Below are positions 10,053 through 18,817 of a stretch of DNA of 64,000 bases, piece after piece (the first letter of the stretch is position 1; each line of letters opens with the position of its first letter). Origin of the DNA: Candidatus Hydrogenedentota bacterium. GTDB lineage: Bacteria; Hydrogenedentota; Hydrogenedentia; Hydrogenedentales; JAEUWI01. Made by a program: the position numbers and the translations under genes. A model generated the notes under the pieces. That model made no database searches. It worked only from the letters and a program-made list of their open reading frames with translations, and had not been told where the DNA came from. Location: positions 62,001-126,000 of the forward strand of contig JAEUWI010000014.1 of the NCBI GenBank assembly GCA_016791475.1. The letters are read 5' to 3'.

Positions 10053-10081
10053 TTGAAACCTGACCGCAGGTCTATTACAAT
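10053..10081 (+). promoter_or_regulatory. Sigma-70 promoter for the SPASM-domain gene
   Basis: TTGAAA (10053-10058) and TACAAT (10076-10081) with a 17-bp spacer, 39 bp before the GTG start at 10121. Confidence 0.7.
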
Positions 10082-10120
10082 AGCGTCCCAATTGCCCCCA
10101 TACTTGGAGATCCCGGCCGC

Positions 10121-10855
10121 GTGAGCCCTCTTGCAGAGCATTCTTCTGAAACCGACCCCCTGGAGTTCTTTCTTCTGGGCCGCAGGATCAGGCAGGGGCT
10201 TTCCAAGTGCACCCAGGCGGCCGAGGCACGAACCGGTGGCGATGTGTTTTACCTCTGGCTTCAGACCGAACCGGTGGAAGGCGCGCCCACCCTCACGAGC
10301 GACGAATGGCTCAACATTGTGGATGAGGCGGCCTCGCTGGGTGTGAACTGGCTGGTGGTCACACTCGGGTCGCTGTGTGGCGAGCGAACCGAAATCGTCG
10401 AGCTCTGCCGTTGGGCCCACAGTACCCACGGCATGGTGGTCTGCCTCCATACCCGCGCCGGACAAATCAGCACCCACGAGCGGCAACTGCTTCGGGAACT
10501 CCCCCCCGCGTCCACGTTCCTGCTCGTGGATCCGGAACGTGTGGACGACTTCTCGGATCTCCTTGACGAGGGGGTGCGTGTTTGCAGCGCCAACCCCGCG
10601 CCCAGCGCGACCGACGGCGAAACCTGCGAATATCCCCATCGCATGATTTTTGTCGATTCCCGAGGTCGGCTTTATACCTGCGGCATGGTCTCCGGCGAAA
10701 GAGACTTCTTCCTGGGCTCCGTGCTGGACGGAAGCCTGGACGCCATCATGCACAACCCCCAGTTGCCCCACTCCGTTGCGTCAACCGATCCCGAGGCCCA
10801 TACCCGCTGCAGCGGTTGCCCACCGCTGGTTGCCAAGCATCTCTGCCACAAGTAA
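10121..10855 (+). CDS. SPASM-domain protein with a degenerate radical-SAM-like core
   Basis: 244 residues, GTG start preceded by GGAGA at 10106. The C-terminal 75 residues look like a SPASM/twitch auxiliary-cluster domain: CEYP, then IFVDSRGRLYTCG, FLGSVLDGSLDAI and CSGCPP...LC. The N-terminal part follows the first strands and helices of a radical-SAM barrel (FYLWLQTEP, TSDEWLNIVDEAASLGV, WLVVTLGS). However, the CxxxCxxC motif that binds the catalytic iron-sulfur cluster should follow the first strand and is absent; that place reads QTEPVEGAP. Such a protein cannot do standard radical chemistry and may serve as a binding or scaffold partner. It has its own promoter and converges with a Nif11-like gene 6 bp away. 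Confidence 0.7.
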   Translation: MSPLAEHSSETDPLEFFLLGRRIRQGLSKCTQAAEARTGGDVFYLWLQTEPVEGAPTLTSDEWLNIVDEAASLGVNWLVVTLGSLCGERTEIVELCRWAHSTHGMVVCLHTRAGQISTHERQLLRELPPASTFLLVDPERVDDFSDLLDEGVRVCSANPAPSATDGETCEYPHRMIFVDSRGRLYTCGMVSGERDFFLGSVLDGSLDAIMHNPQLPHSVASTDPEAHTRCSGCPPLVAKHLCHK

Positions 10856-10861
10856 GACCGG

Positions 10862-11098
10862 CTACTTCAGGCCCGTCTCCCGCAATACCTCTTCCAGTGA
10901 CTCGTCCGACAATTCGCCGTCGGCCATAGACACCACGGCGTCCCGGTATTCGTCCACGCTGAAATCGAAACCCCGCTCGCGGCCCAATTCCACAAGCCGC
11001 TCCAGCACGTCCCTGCCGCGCAACTGGTTGATCTGTTCCTGCAACACGGGCGATTCTCCAACCGCCGCGATAAAGGAAAGTGCCTCGGATATGGACAT
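10862..11098 (-). CDS. Nif11-like small protein (RiPP leader-type domain without obvious core)
   Basis: 78 residues with an AGGAG ribosome site. The pattern MSISEALSFIAAVGESPVLQ...L, then ERGFDFSVDEYRDAV and an acidic ELSDESLEEV matches Nif11-type domains, found in leaders of nitrile-hydratase/Nif11 RiPP precursors and as stand-alone proteins of unknown role. No Gly-Gly cleavage site and no Cys/Ser/Thr-rich core follows; it ends RETGLK with no cysteine at all. So it is either a stand-alone Nif11 protein or a leader acting in trans. It follows the HDOD gene by 33 bp on the same strand and converges with a SPASM-domain gene. Gene is probably real; function unknown. Confidence 0.65.
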   Translation of the reverse strand: MSISEALSFIAAVGESPVLQEQINQLRGRDVLERLVELGRERGFDFSVDEYRDAVVSMADGELSDESLEEVLRETGLK

Positions 11099-11131
11099 CG
11101 GACTACTCCTGCGTTGCGCGAACCGCCGCGC

Positions 11132-12661
11132 TCATCCTTTTGAGATTCGGGCCAGCACCGCGGGGGATATTCCCAGCTCCTGAAGAGACGCGCCAAAGGC
11201 CGCCATTTGTTTGTCCGTGTCGGCGCCGTCCATATTCGCCAATCCGGAAGCGAGCCTGAGGAGGCTCGCCAGTTGCTGGGATTCCTTCGCATCGGTCGGC
11301 GAGAGGTAGAACTGCAGGGCGCGAACGATGGACGGCGGATAGTGCCATTCGGTTGCGATCGCGGCCGCCGCCTCGCAATGGGTCATCGTAAAGAAGCGTT
11401 GCTCCGCCTGGACGAGTTGTTCCCCGTACAACTGGGGCTTGATGCGCTTGTACTGGAGGGGGGACACCATGGCCAGGGCAATGCGACCGAGATCGGCCAG
11501 CAGGCCAAGGCTGTAGGCCGCATGGGGCCCCACCACCTTGCACTCCCGGGCAAGCTCCTGGGCAATCTGGCCCGTGCGGCGACAGATATCCATCCAGGGG
11601 GCTATCACGGCGAGTCCCCGGGGATCGGCGGGCTCCAGGCACTTCGCCAGAATCCGCTCGATTGCGGGCTTGCCCAGCACGGCCACGGCCATGGGCACGC
11701 TGTCTACCTGCCCGCGCATGCTGTAAAGTTCACTATTGGCAAAGCGCAACAGGGTCGCGCCCAGGGCCGGCTCATTGAGGGCCAGGGCCGCCACCAGATC
11801 CAGGCTCACCTCTTCCGGCGCGATCTTCTCCGCTATCGTCTTGATCTGCTCGGCTGAAAGCAGCATGCCGTTCCACTTCTTCAGCTTGTCCTCCACCTTC
11901 TCTTTCGGGGCCGCGGCTCCGGGAAGATTGTCAAAGGCGGAAGGCGTAAGGTCGAACTGTTTGCGCTCGGGGTAATACTTTTGCACCGCCGAGTGGATAT
12001 CCTCGAGCTTGCACAGCATGGCCTTCACTTTTAGCCCCGTGGCGCGCTCGAGTACGCCGATGGTCGCCGTGTCCAGCGGACAGGCCATCGCCACCGTGAG
12101 CAGCTTGCCGAGCTGGTCGATGGGCAACACGAGGTTCTCAATTGCCAGTTTTTTCGGCACCAGCTTGATCAGTTCCGGGCTGATATTGCAGCGGGAAAGG
12201 TCGATTGCCGCGATGCCCGGCTGGCGCGAAAGGAAAGCGTGGAGCTGGTCTTTGTCAAGGTGGCCGAGCGCCAGTAGAATTTCGAAGGTCTTTCCGCCGT
12301 CCGTCTGCTGTTTGGATAGGGCATCGTTGAGCTGGCTCTCGGTGATCAGTCCCGCCTCGATCAAGAGCTGGCCGATGGGCTCCTGTGCCCGGGGCGGATC
12401 GGGGGTCTCGCTGGGCGGCGGCGGCGTGGACGGACGGGACGGCGCGGTCGGGGCGCTCCGCTCGGGCGCCGAGGCCGATGCCGGCGCGGAAGGCGCGGGG
12501 GCCGGTTGCACGCCGGGGAGTGGACGGGTGTTTTCCTCGGCGGCCTTGACGTGGGCGGCACAGCGGACGCACTTGAAGGTGCGCCCCATTGCGTCTGCGG
12601 GGACCTTCATTTTCTGCCCGCATTGGCAGGCGAGGACCATGAGTTCCGGGGTATCGGCCAC
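11132..12661 (-). CDS. Zinc-ribbon / MshEN / HDOD multidomain regulatory protein
   Basis: 509 residues with three parts. Residues 8-40 form a zinc ribbon (CQCG...CVRC). A Pro/Ala/Ser-rich linker runs to about 90. Residues about 95-230 match the MshEN/GspE N-terminal domain (IGQLLIEAGLITESQLNDAL, LLALGHLDKDQL), which in some ATPases binds cyclic di-GMP. Residues about 265-500 form an HDOD domain, a degenerate HD-type signalling module. No ATPase domain is attached. The start is a GTG with GGAGAG upstream. A role in surface motility or c-di-GMP signalling is suggested by the domains and by pil genes 2 kb away, but this is inference. Divergent from the giant coiled-coil gene. Confidence 0.82.
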   Translation of the reverse strand: MADTPELMVLACQCGQKMKVPADAMGRTFKCVRCAAHVKAAEENTRPLPGVQPAPAPSAPASASAPERSAPTAPSRPSTPPPPSETPDPPRAQEPIGQLLIEAGLITESQLNDALSKQQTDGGKTFEILLALGHLDKDQLHAFLSRQPGIAAIDLSRCNISPELIKLVPKKLAIENLVLPIDQLGKLLTVAMACPLDTATIGVLERATGLKVKAMLCKLEDIHSAVQKYYPERKQFDLTPSAFDNLPGAAAPKEKVEDKLKKWNGMLLSAEQIKTIAEKIAPEEVSLDLVAALALNEPALGATLLRFANSELYSMRGQVDSVPMAVAVLGKPAIERILAKCLEPADPRGLAVIAPWMDICRRTGQIAQELARECKVVGPHAAYSLGLLADLGRIALAMVSPLQYKRIKPQLYGEQLVQAEQRFFTMTHCEAAAAIATEWHYPPSIVRALQFYLSPTDAKESQQLASLLRLASGLANMDGADTDKQMAAFGASLQELGISPAVLARISKG

Positions 12662-12718
12662 TGAACGACTCTCCTTCAGGCTGCCCGTTTTGTACCGCTG
12701 GATACAAAAACATAACTG

Positions 12719-12750
12719 TTGACAACCGAATCCAGATAATATGTTACACT
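12719..12750 (+). promoter_or_regulatory. Putative promoter of the coiled-coil gene
   Basis: Perfect TTGACA at 12719-12724. The -10 is ambiguous: TATGTT at 12740 (15-bp spacer) or extended TGTTACACT at 12742-12750 (20-bp spacer to TACACT). RBS GGAG lies 6 bp before the ATG at 12793. Confidence 0.5.
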
Positions 12751-12792
12751 ACTTCGCATAAGAAGAGAAATACCCCGTATCCGGAGCGAGCC

Positions 12793-15700
12793 ATGCAACT
12801 CAACGCCCTCGAAAAGAAGTTTCTCGAGTCCAGTCAACATTTTCGCGAGCGCAAACATGCTGAATCGCTCGACCTCGTGGAGTCTCTGGGCGACGAATTG
12901 CCGGGCAGCCCCGCCGTCTACTACCTTCGGGCGCGCAATCTTGCGGCCATGAGCCGGGTAGATGAAGCGCTGGAGATGTGCAATACGGCCCTCCAGCAGC
13001 TCCGGCTAAGCCGCGAGCAATACCAGTCCCTGGCCGGGTTTCTGGACGATCCTCAGGTCGAACGGCTGGAGCAGGCTTCCAGCGCCCAGGAGGGCCAGAT
13101 TGCGGCGCTGAAGACCAGCCTCGACAATCGACTGGCCGACGCCCTGGACAAGTCGCAGTTGCGGGGCACGGTGGCGGAACTCCAGAAAGAACTGGAGCGC
13201 CTCAAAGCGCAGGCGGGCAGCGTCTCCGAATCGGAGTCGGCCCTTCAGGCGGAATTGGATGCCCTCCGCGAGGCGGAACTCAAGAAGTCCAACGATCTCC
13301 ACAAATCCCAGAATGAGCTGGAGAACCTGCGTCTCCTGTTGGAAGAGCGGGAAATGGCCATTCGCCAGGTGGTGGAGGATTCCGAAGCCAAAGAAGCGCG
13401 CATGGCCCAGCTCGAATCGCAGTTGAGTGCCCTGAGCGCCGACGCCCAGTCGGCCGCCGCTTCGGAGCAGGAACTGTACGCCGAGGTGGAACGCCTGCGC
13501 GCGGAGGAGGCCGCCAAAGCGGCGGCACTCAACGAGGCCCGGGGCGCGTTGAACTCCCTGCAGGATAAACTCACGGATCGCGAGCGCGCCGTCGCCGAAG
13601 CCGAACGCATCAGCGCGGAGCGTGAACAGGCGATCCAGCAGCTTCAGGGGGAGATGGAGCGCATCCAGAAGAACGCCGCAAGCGCTTCCGACTCTGAGAA
13701 AGCGCTGCACCAGGAGCTGGAGCAACTGCGGGCCACGGAAAAGAGTAAGTCCGAGGCGCTGGAACAGGCGCGCAACGAGTTGGTGAATCTCCAGGAAAAC
13801 CTGGCCGATCGGGAATCGGCCATCGCGGAGGCCGAAGCGCGGAGCAAACAAAGCGAAGCCGCCATCGCCGCGCTCAACAAAGAGCTTTCCAATATTCAAA
13901 GCCAGGCGGCCGAGGCGTCGACCTCCGAGCAGGCCCTGCAGGCGGAACTGGAGCAATTGCGCCTCAATGAGCGGAGCAAGTCCGAGGCGTTGGAGCAGGC
14001 CCGCAATGAACTCGTTAACCTTCAGGCGAATTTGAAGGATCGGGAAGGCGCGGTGGCGGAGGCGGAGGCGCGAAGCCGCCAGAGCGAGGAGGCGATGGCG
14101 TCGCTGCAGAAGGAACTGGCGACGATCCAGGATCGGGCGGCGGAAGCTTCCGAATCGGAGCGCGCGCTGCAGGTGGAATTGGAGCAACTGCGCGACAGCG
14201 GTCGCGCGGCGGCGCAGGCGCTGGAAACGGCCCGAGGCGAACTGGCCCACTTGCGGACAACGCTGGACGAGCGCGAGGGCGCCGTGGCGGAGGCGGAGGC
14301 GCGAAGCCGGGAGAGCGAGGCCGCGATTGCCTCCTTGAACAGGGAATTGGCGGCGATCCAGGAACAGGCGTTGCAGGCGTCGAGTTCGGAGCAGGCCTTG
14401 CAGGCGGAATTGGAGCAATTGCGCACCAACGAGCGGAGCAAGACCGAAGCGCTGGAATTGGCGCGCCGCGAGTTGACGCAATTGCAGGGCACGTTGGACG
14501 AACGCGAAGTGGCCATCGCCCAGGCGGAGGCGAGCAGCCGGGAGAAAGAAGAGGCGATCAAGGCGCTTCATGGCGAATTGTCCAACATTCAAGGACAGGC
14601 GGAAGCGGCGGCGGCTTCGGAACAGGCTCTGGCCCGCGAGTTGGAAAACTTACGCGCCAAGGAAGCCGAAAAGACCGATTATCTCGAAAAAACCCGTGGC
14701 GACCTCGATGCCCTGAAGGCGGATTTGGCCCGGCGCGAAGCCGAAATGCAGGATGCGGTCAACCGCAGCAGTTTGAGCGAAGAGGCGCTGGAGGCCCTTC
14801 GCAACGAGTTGGTTGGCCTGCACAGCAAGGTGCAAGATCAGGCGGAGTCGGAACGGACGCTGGCCCAGGAACTGGAACAATTGCGGGCCGACGGGTCGAG
14901 CAAGTCCCAATCACTGGAAGGCGCCCGGAGCGAACTGGACACCCTCAGAAGTCAGTTGAATGACCGCGAGGCGGCGGTGGAGGCGGCGAAGAAGGCGAGC
15001 GCGGAGCACGAGGCGCAGGTGGCGGAGATGCAGCGGGAGTTGGCGAAGCTGCATGAAGCGGCCCAGGCGGCGTCTCAGTCGGAAACGGAGCTGGCGGGCG
15101 AACTGGAAACCCTGCGGGCGAGCGAGGCGGAAAAGACCAAGACCCTGGATGACGCGCGTGCGGAGTTGGAAGCACTGCGGGGCCAGTTGGGTGATCGCGA
15201 GCATGCGATGGCGGAGGCGGCGCGGCTCAGTGGCGAGCAGGAGGCGCGCCTTCAGGAAATGCAACAGGAACTGGCCGCGCTGCAGGCCCGTGCGAGCCAG
15301 GCCTCGTCTTCGGAGGCAAGCCTGACGGCGGAACTGGAGAAACTTCGGGACAGCGAATCGAGCAAGAACAAAGCGCTGGACGACGCCCGCGGCGAGTTGG
15401 ATTCCCTTCGCGATGCCCTGGAGAAGCGCGAGCGGGCGGCGGAAGAAGCGAAAGCGGCAAATGCGGAGCAGGAGGCGCTGGTGCTGGCGATGCAGCGGGA
15501 GCTGGAAGGGCTGCGGAACGCGGCGGCGCAGGCGTCCACCTCAGAGGAGAGCCTGACGAGCGAACTCGAAGCGTTGCGCGCGAGTGAATCGAGCAAGAAC
15601 AAGGCGCTGGACGATGCGCGGCAGGAGTTGGTTTCGCTGCGCGAAGACCTCCTGGCTCGAGAAAAAGCGGCGGAAGAGGCCAAGGCCAGCAATGCGGAGC

Positions 15701-17529
15701 AGGAAGCCCTCGTCGCGGCGATGCAGCGGGAACTGGCGGCCTTGCAGGCGCGGGCCACCCAGGCCTCGTCCTCCGAAGAAGCGCTGGCGGGCGAACTCGA
15801 ACAACTCCGCCAGAACGAGTCGCAGAAATCCCAGGCCCTCGAAGACGCGCGCAAGGAAGTGGAAGACCTCCGCAAGGCCCTGGCCCAGCGCGAACAGGAT
15901 ATACAGAAGGCCGCCGATAGCGACGTGGCCAGCCAGGAGCAAATGCAACAGCTCCAGGATGAGTTGAAAGCGCTTCAATCCAAGGCGCAGGAAGCGGCTT
16001 CATCCGAAACGGAACTGGCCACCGAACTGGACCAACTCCGGCGCAACGAGGAAGAGAAGAACAGCGCGCTGGCCCAGGCGCGCACCGAGCTTGAAAACCT
16101 GCAGAAGACGTTGGCGGAGCAGACCGCGGCGGCGGATAAGGCCAACGAAGAACGGGCGCGCAATCAGGCGGCGGCGGACCGGCTCAAAGAAGAGCTGGCC
16201 ATGCTGGAGAAGCAGAAATCCGACGCCAACGCCTCGCAGGAGGCCCTCGCCCGCGAGCTGGAACTGCTCAAGCAGGAAGAGAAAAATCAACTATCCAATC
16301 TGGACAAGGCGCGCGCCGATGTGGACGCGCTGAGGAAGGCGCTGGACGAACAGGACGACACCCTGGCGCGCACGGAATTCATGCTGACGCGGGCAAAAGA
16401 ACGTACGCGCAGCACCAACGTCCCGGTGCTTCTGGGTGTCATTGCGGCGGGCCTGCTGGCGGTTGGGGGCGTATTCGTCTACTTCAAATACATCAGCCCA
16501 CCGGTTACGGTGGTGGAATCCTCTTCCAAGCCGATCACGTTGCGTTTCCCCGCGGAGCACTCTCTTGGCGCCCTCTACGTGAAGCCCCGGGCCAGTTTCG
16601 ATCAGGCGGAATGGCTCCCCGTGGAGCAGGGAGCCCAGGGCGAAGTAAGCGCCACGGCGGATCAGGTGTTTCGCTTGGACATGACCGAAGAAGCCGCCCA
16701 GGACCTTTCCGCCCTGCGAACCCTCCAGTCCACCTACTTCTGGAGTCTGACCCTGCCCCGGCTCATCGTAAACGACGAAAATCTCAGTCACCTCAAATAT
16801 ATGAGCGAACTCCGCCAGCTCTCCATCAATTCCAATCTCGGCGAAGAGAATAAGGCCGCCATCAACGCGGTGCTGCCCAATCTGGTGATTGAGGACAAGC
16901 CGCCGGAGGCCATCAGCTATGCCTCGCTGAACACGCCCCCCCAGGCCCGTATACTAAACTTCCCGGCCCAGAGCATGGGCACCCTCTTCACACGCAACTG
17001 GACCGAGGACGGCCAGGGCGAATGGGGCGAGGGCGGCGATGCCCGGGGTGACATCACTATCGCGAAAGGCATCGAGGCCCGGCTGCGTCTGGGCTATGAT
17101 GTGAGCGACCTTTCACCCCTCGACGCGCTGCAGCCCGATGCACTCCAGGGCATCATCATTAACGGTCCGAACGTGACCGATGACGATATGGTCCATGTCG
17201 GTCGCCTCACGGGCCTGCTCTACCTCGAAGTACAGGAATCCGATTTGACCGACGCCGGCATCCGCGAACTGGCCGCCATCAGCCACCTCCGCACACTCGA
17301 ATTGCGCAATGTGGCGAACCTGACCGACGAAGGGCTCAAATACTTCTCACAGCAACAGCATCTCTATGATGTGGCCGTGACTTATACGAAACTGACGAAT
17401 GCGAGTGTCAATTTCTTTAAAGGACTCCCCTCGCTTACCAAGCTCTACATCAATTCCACGTCGGGCGTAACGGAGGAGGGTATTATCAGCTTGAAGGCGG
17501 GTCTGCCGAAGTGTGAGGTCATGCCGTAG
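12793..17529 (+). CDS. Giant repetitive coiled-coil membrane protein with C-terminal leucine-rich-repeat-like domain
   Basis: 1578 residues. Residues 1-90 look like one or two TPR-type helical hairpins. From residue 147 to about 1205 it is a nearly pure coiled coil made of 14 units of exactly 77 residues, each opening with a motif like SEqaLqaELEqLR followed by KsqALeqARnELvnL and DREaaVaEAea. One transmembrane helix lies at about 1210-1232 (VPVLLGVIAAGLLAVGG). The C-terminal 340 residues are predicted extracytoplasmic; the last 150 carry LRR-like units (TDAGIRELAAISHLRTLEL, TDEGLKYF). The rod would therefore be cytoplasmic, about 150 nm if fully helical. I know no named family. Possible roles are a cell-envelope or cytoskeletal scaffold. 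The gene has no close co-directional partner. Confidence 0.85.
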   Translation: MQLNALEKKFLESSQHFRERKHAESLDLVESLGDELPGSPAVYYLRARNLAAMSRVDEALEMCNTALQQLRLSREQYQSLAGFLDDPQVERLEQASSAQEGQIAALKTSLDNRLADALDKSQLRGTVAELQKELERLKAQAGSVSESESALQAELDALREAELKKSNDLHKSQNELENLRLLLEEREMAIRQVVEDSEAKEARMAQLESQLSALSADAQSAAASEQELYAEVERLRAEEAAKAAALNEARGALNSLQDKLTDRERAVAEAERISAEREQAIQQLQGEMERIQKNAASASDSEKALHQELEQLRATEKSKSEALEQARNELVNLQENLADRESAIAEAEARSKQSEAAIAALNKELSNIQSQAAEASTSEQALQAELEQLRLNERSKSEALEQARNELVNLQANLKDREGAVAEAEARSRQSEEAMASLQKELATIQDRAAEASESERALQVELEQLRDSGRAAAQALETARGELAHLRTTLDEREGAVAEAEARSRESEAAIASLNRELAAIQEQALQASSSEQALQAELEQLRTNERSKTEALELARRELTQLQGTLDEREVAIAQAEASSREKEEAIKALHGELSNIQGQAEAAAASEQALARELENLRAKEAEKTDYLEKTRGDLDALKADLARREAEMQDAVNRSSLSEEALEALRNELVGLHSKVQDQAESERTLAQELEQLRADGSSKSQSLEGARSELDTLRSQLNDREAAVEAAKKASAEHEAQVAEMQRELAKLHEAAQAASQSETELAGELETLRASEAEKTKTLDDARAELEALRGQLGDREHAMAEAARLSGEQEARLQEMQQELAALQARASQASSSEASLTAELEKLRDSESSKNKALDDARGELDSLRDALEKRERAAEEAKAANAEQEALVLAMQRELEGLRNAAAQASTSEESLTSELEALRASESSKNKALDDARQELVSLREDLLAREKAAEEAKASNAEQEALVAAMQRELAALQARATQASSSEEALAGELEQLRQNESQKSQALEDARKEVEDLRKALAQREQDIQKAADSDVASQEQMQQLQDELKALQSKAQEAASSETELATELDQLRRNEEEKNSALAQARTELENLQKTLAEQTAAADKANEERARNQAAADRLKEELAMLEKQKSDANASQEALARELELLKQEEKNQLSNLDKARADVDALRKALDEQDDTLARTEFMLTRAKERTRSTNVPVLLGVIAAGLLAVGGVFVYFKYISPPVTVVESSSKPITLRFPAEHSLGALYVKPRASFDQAEWLPVEQGAQGEVSATADQVFRLDMTEEAAQDLSALRTLQSTYFWSLTLPRLIVNDENLSHLKYMSELRQLSINSNLGEENKAAINAVLPNLVIEDKPPEAISYASLNTPPQARILNFPAQSMGTLFTRNWTEDGQGEWGEGGDARGDITIAKGIEARLRLGYDVSDLSPLDALQPDALQGIIINGPNVTDDDMVHVGRLTGLLYLEVQESDLTDAGIRELAAISHLRTLELRNVANLTDEGLKYFSQQQHLYDVAVTYTKLTNASVNFFKGLPSLTKLYINSTSGVTEEGIISLKAGLPKCEVMP
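13231..16464 (+). repeat. 231-bp coding tandem repeat, 14 units, no indels
   Basis: Equivalent serine codons opening the SExxLxxELExLR motif fall at 13231, 14386 and 16234. These are separated by exactly 5 and 13 multiples of 231 bp. Fourteen units can be counted; the last two are the most divergent. Confidence 0.9.
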
Positions 17530-17562
17530 GCCGCGCAACGTACCGCGGCATGCTGGTTCACC

Positions 17563-18384
17563 TTAACGCGACAGCGCGTCCAAAATCGCCTCGTAGACCG
17601 GGACGGGGGTACGAACCGAGCCCAGCAGGGCCTTGCCTTTGATCGTGCCGTGGCAGTCGCTGCCCCCGGTAATGAGCAGACCCCGCTCCCGCGCGAGGGC
17701 TATGAATTCTTCGACACGGCCGGGGCTGTGGCTCACATGGTACGCCTCGATCCCGTCGAAGGAAAACGCGAGCAGCTCGGGCAGCAGCTTCCGCGTCGTC
17801 TTTCCGAGGCCCGGGTGGGCCACAAAGGCCAAGCCACCCGCGCCGTGAATCAAGTCCACGGCATCGGCCAGGGGCATGGTTTCCTTCGGCACATAAGCCG
17901 GGCCGCCGGCATTCATGAAGCGGTCGAAGGCCTCCTGCGGTTTTCGCACGTGCCCCGCATCCGTCATGGCCCTTGCAATATGCATGCGCCCGAAGGCCCC
18001 TTCGGGCGCGTGGGCCGCATCCGCCTCAATGTTCAGATCGAAACCCAGCGCGCGCAGGCGCTCCAGGATGATGTTGCCCCGGTTGCGACGGGATGCGCAG
18101 AGTCCCTCCAGCGCGGTTGTCAGCGGGTCGTTGTTCTCATCGACTCCCAACCCAAGCACGTGAATCTCTCGAAACTTGTAATGGGTGCTGATTTCCGTAC
18201 CTGAAAGGAAGCCTATCCCCGCCGCCGCCGCCGCGGCCCGCCCCTCCGCCACGCCGGCGGTGGTATCGTGATCCGTCAGTGCAATGGCCGCCGCGCCCGC
18301 TTCTACGGCGCGCTCCACGATATGCGAGGGCGTGTCGGATCCATCGGAATGGAGGCTGTGCAGATGCAGATCGACGTAGGACAC
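17563..18384 (-). CDS. PHP-domain phosphoesterase, TrpH/RNase AM-like
   Basis: 273 residues of the polymerase-and-histidinol-phosphatase fold. Metal-binding motifs are DLHLHSLHSDG at the N-terminus, TDHDTTAG, GTEIST, AHPGLGK around residue 190 and GSDCHG near the end. Overall length and motif spacing match the YciV/TrpH family, which cleaves nucleoside 3',5'-bisphosphates and short 5'-RNA ends. It follows nusB by 7 bp and is probably the last gene of the riboflavin operon transcript. Confidence 0.85.
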   Translation of the reverse strand: MSYVDLHLHSLHSDGSDTPSHIVERAVEAGAAAIALTDHDTTAGVAEGRAAAAAAGIGFLSGTEISTHYKFREIHVLGLGVDENNDPLTTALEGLCASRRNRGNIILERLRALGFDLNIEADAAHAPEGAFGRMHIARAMTDAGHVRKPQEAFDRFMNAGGPAYVPKETMPLADAVDLIHGAGGLAFVAHPGLGKTTRKLLPELLAFSFDGIEAYHVSHSPGRVEEFIALARERGLLITGGSDCHGTIKGKALLGSVRTPVPVYEAILDALSR

Positions 18385-18391
18385 GGCGCGC

Positions 18392-18817
18392 TTACGCGGT
18401 ACGCGTCTGGGACTTGCGCTTCAAACGGTCCAGCACGCCATTGATGAATTTCGGGGCATCCTCGGTGCCAAAAATCTTGGTCACTTCCAGGGCCTCGTTG
18501 ATAGCCACGGAATCGGGCACGTCTTCGCAGTGACGCATTTCGTAGAGCGCGATACGCAGCACGGCGCGTTCGACATAGCCGATGCGATCAGGCGTCCAGT
18601 TGTCCAGGGATGCGGCGATCTCGTTGTCCAGGTCCTCCAGATGGCGGGACACCCCGCGGATGAGGATCTCGGCATACTGCTTTGCGCCGGGCTTCACCGG
18701 ATTGATCACCCAGAAATCTTCGAGCTTCTCGTCACAGGTGTGCCCATTGAAGTCGAGGCTGAAAAGAAACTGGAGGGCGCGCTCGCGACCGCGCCGTCTC
18801 GCCTGGGGATTAACCAC
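18392..18817 (-). CDS. nusB: Transcription antitermination factor NusB
   Basis: 141 residues, all-helical, with the NusB hallmarks [18 protein letters not shown] at the N-terminus, [18 protein letters not shown] in the middle and [14 protein letters not shown] followed by KFINGVLD near the C-terminus. NusB binds boxA RNA with NusE in rRNA antitermination. It overlaps ribH by 8 bp; ribH-nusB adjacency is widespread in bacteria. Confidence 0.96.
   Translation of the reverse strand: MVNPQARRRGRERALQFLFSLDFNGHTCDEKLEDFWVINPVKPGAKQYAEILIRGVSRHLEDLDNEIAASLDNWTPDRIGYVERAVLRIALYEMRHCEDVPDSVAINEALEVTKIFGTEDAPKFINGVLDRLKRKSQTRTA

Noticed and set aside
13006-14592. 528-residue minus-strand open frame
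   Set aside because: Complement of the repetitive coiled coil; its apparent repeats come from the sense repeats.
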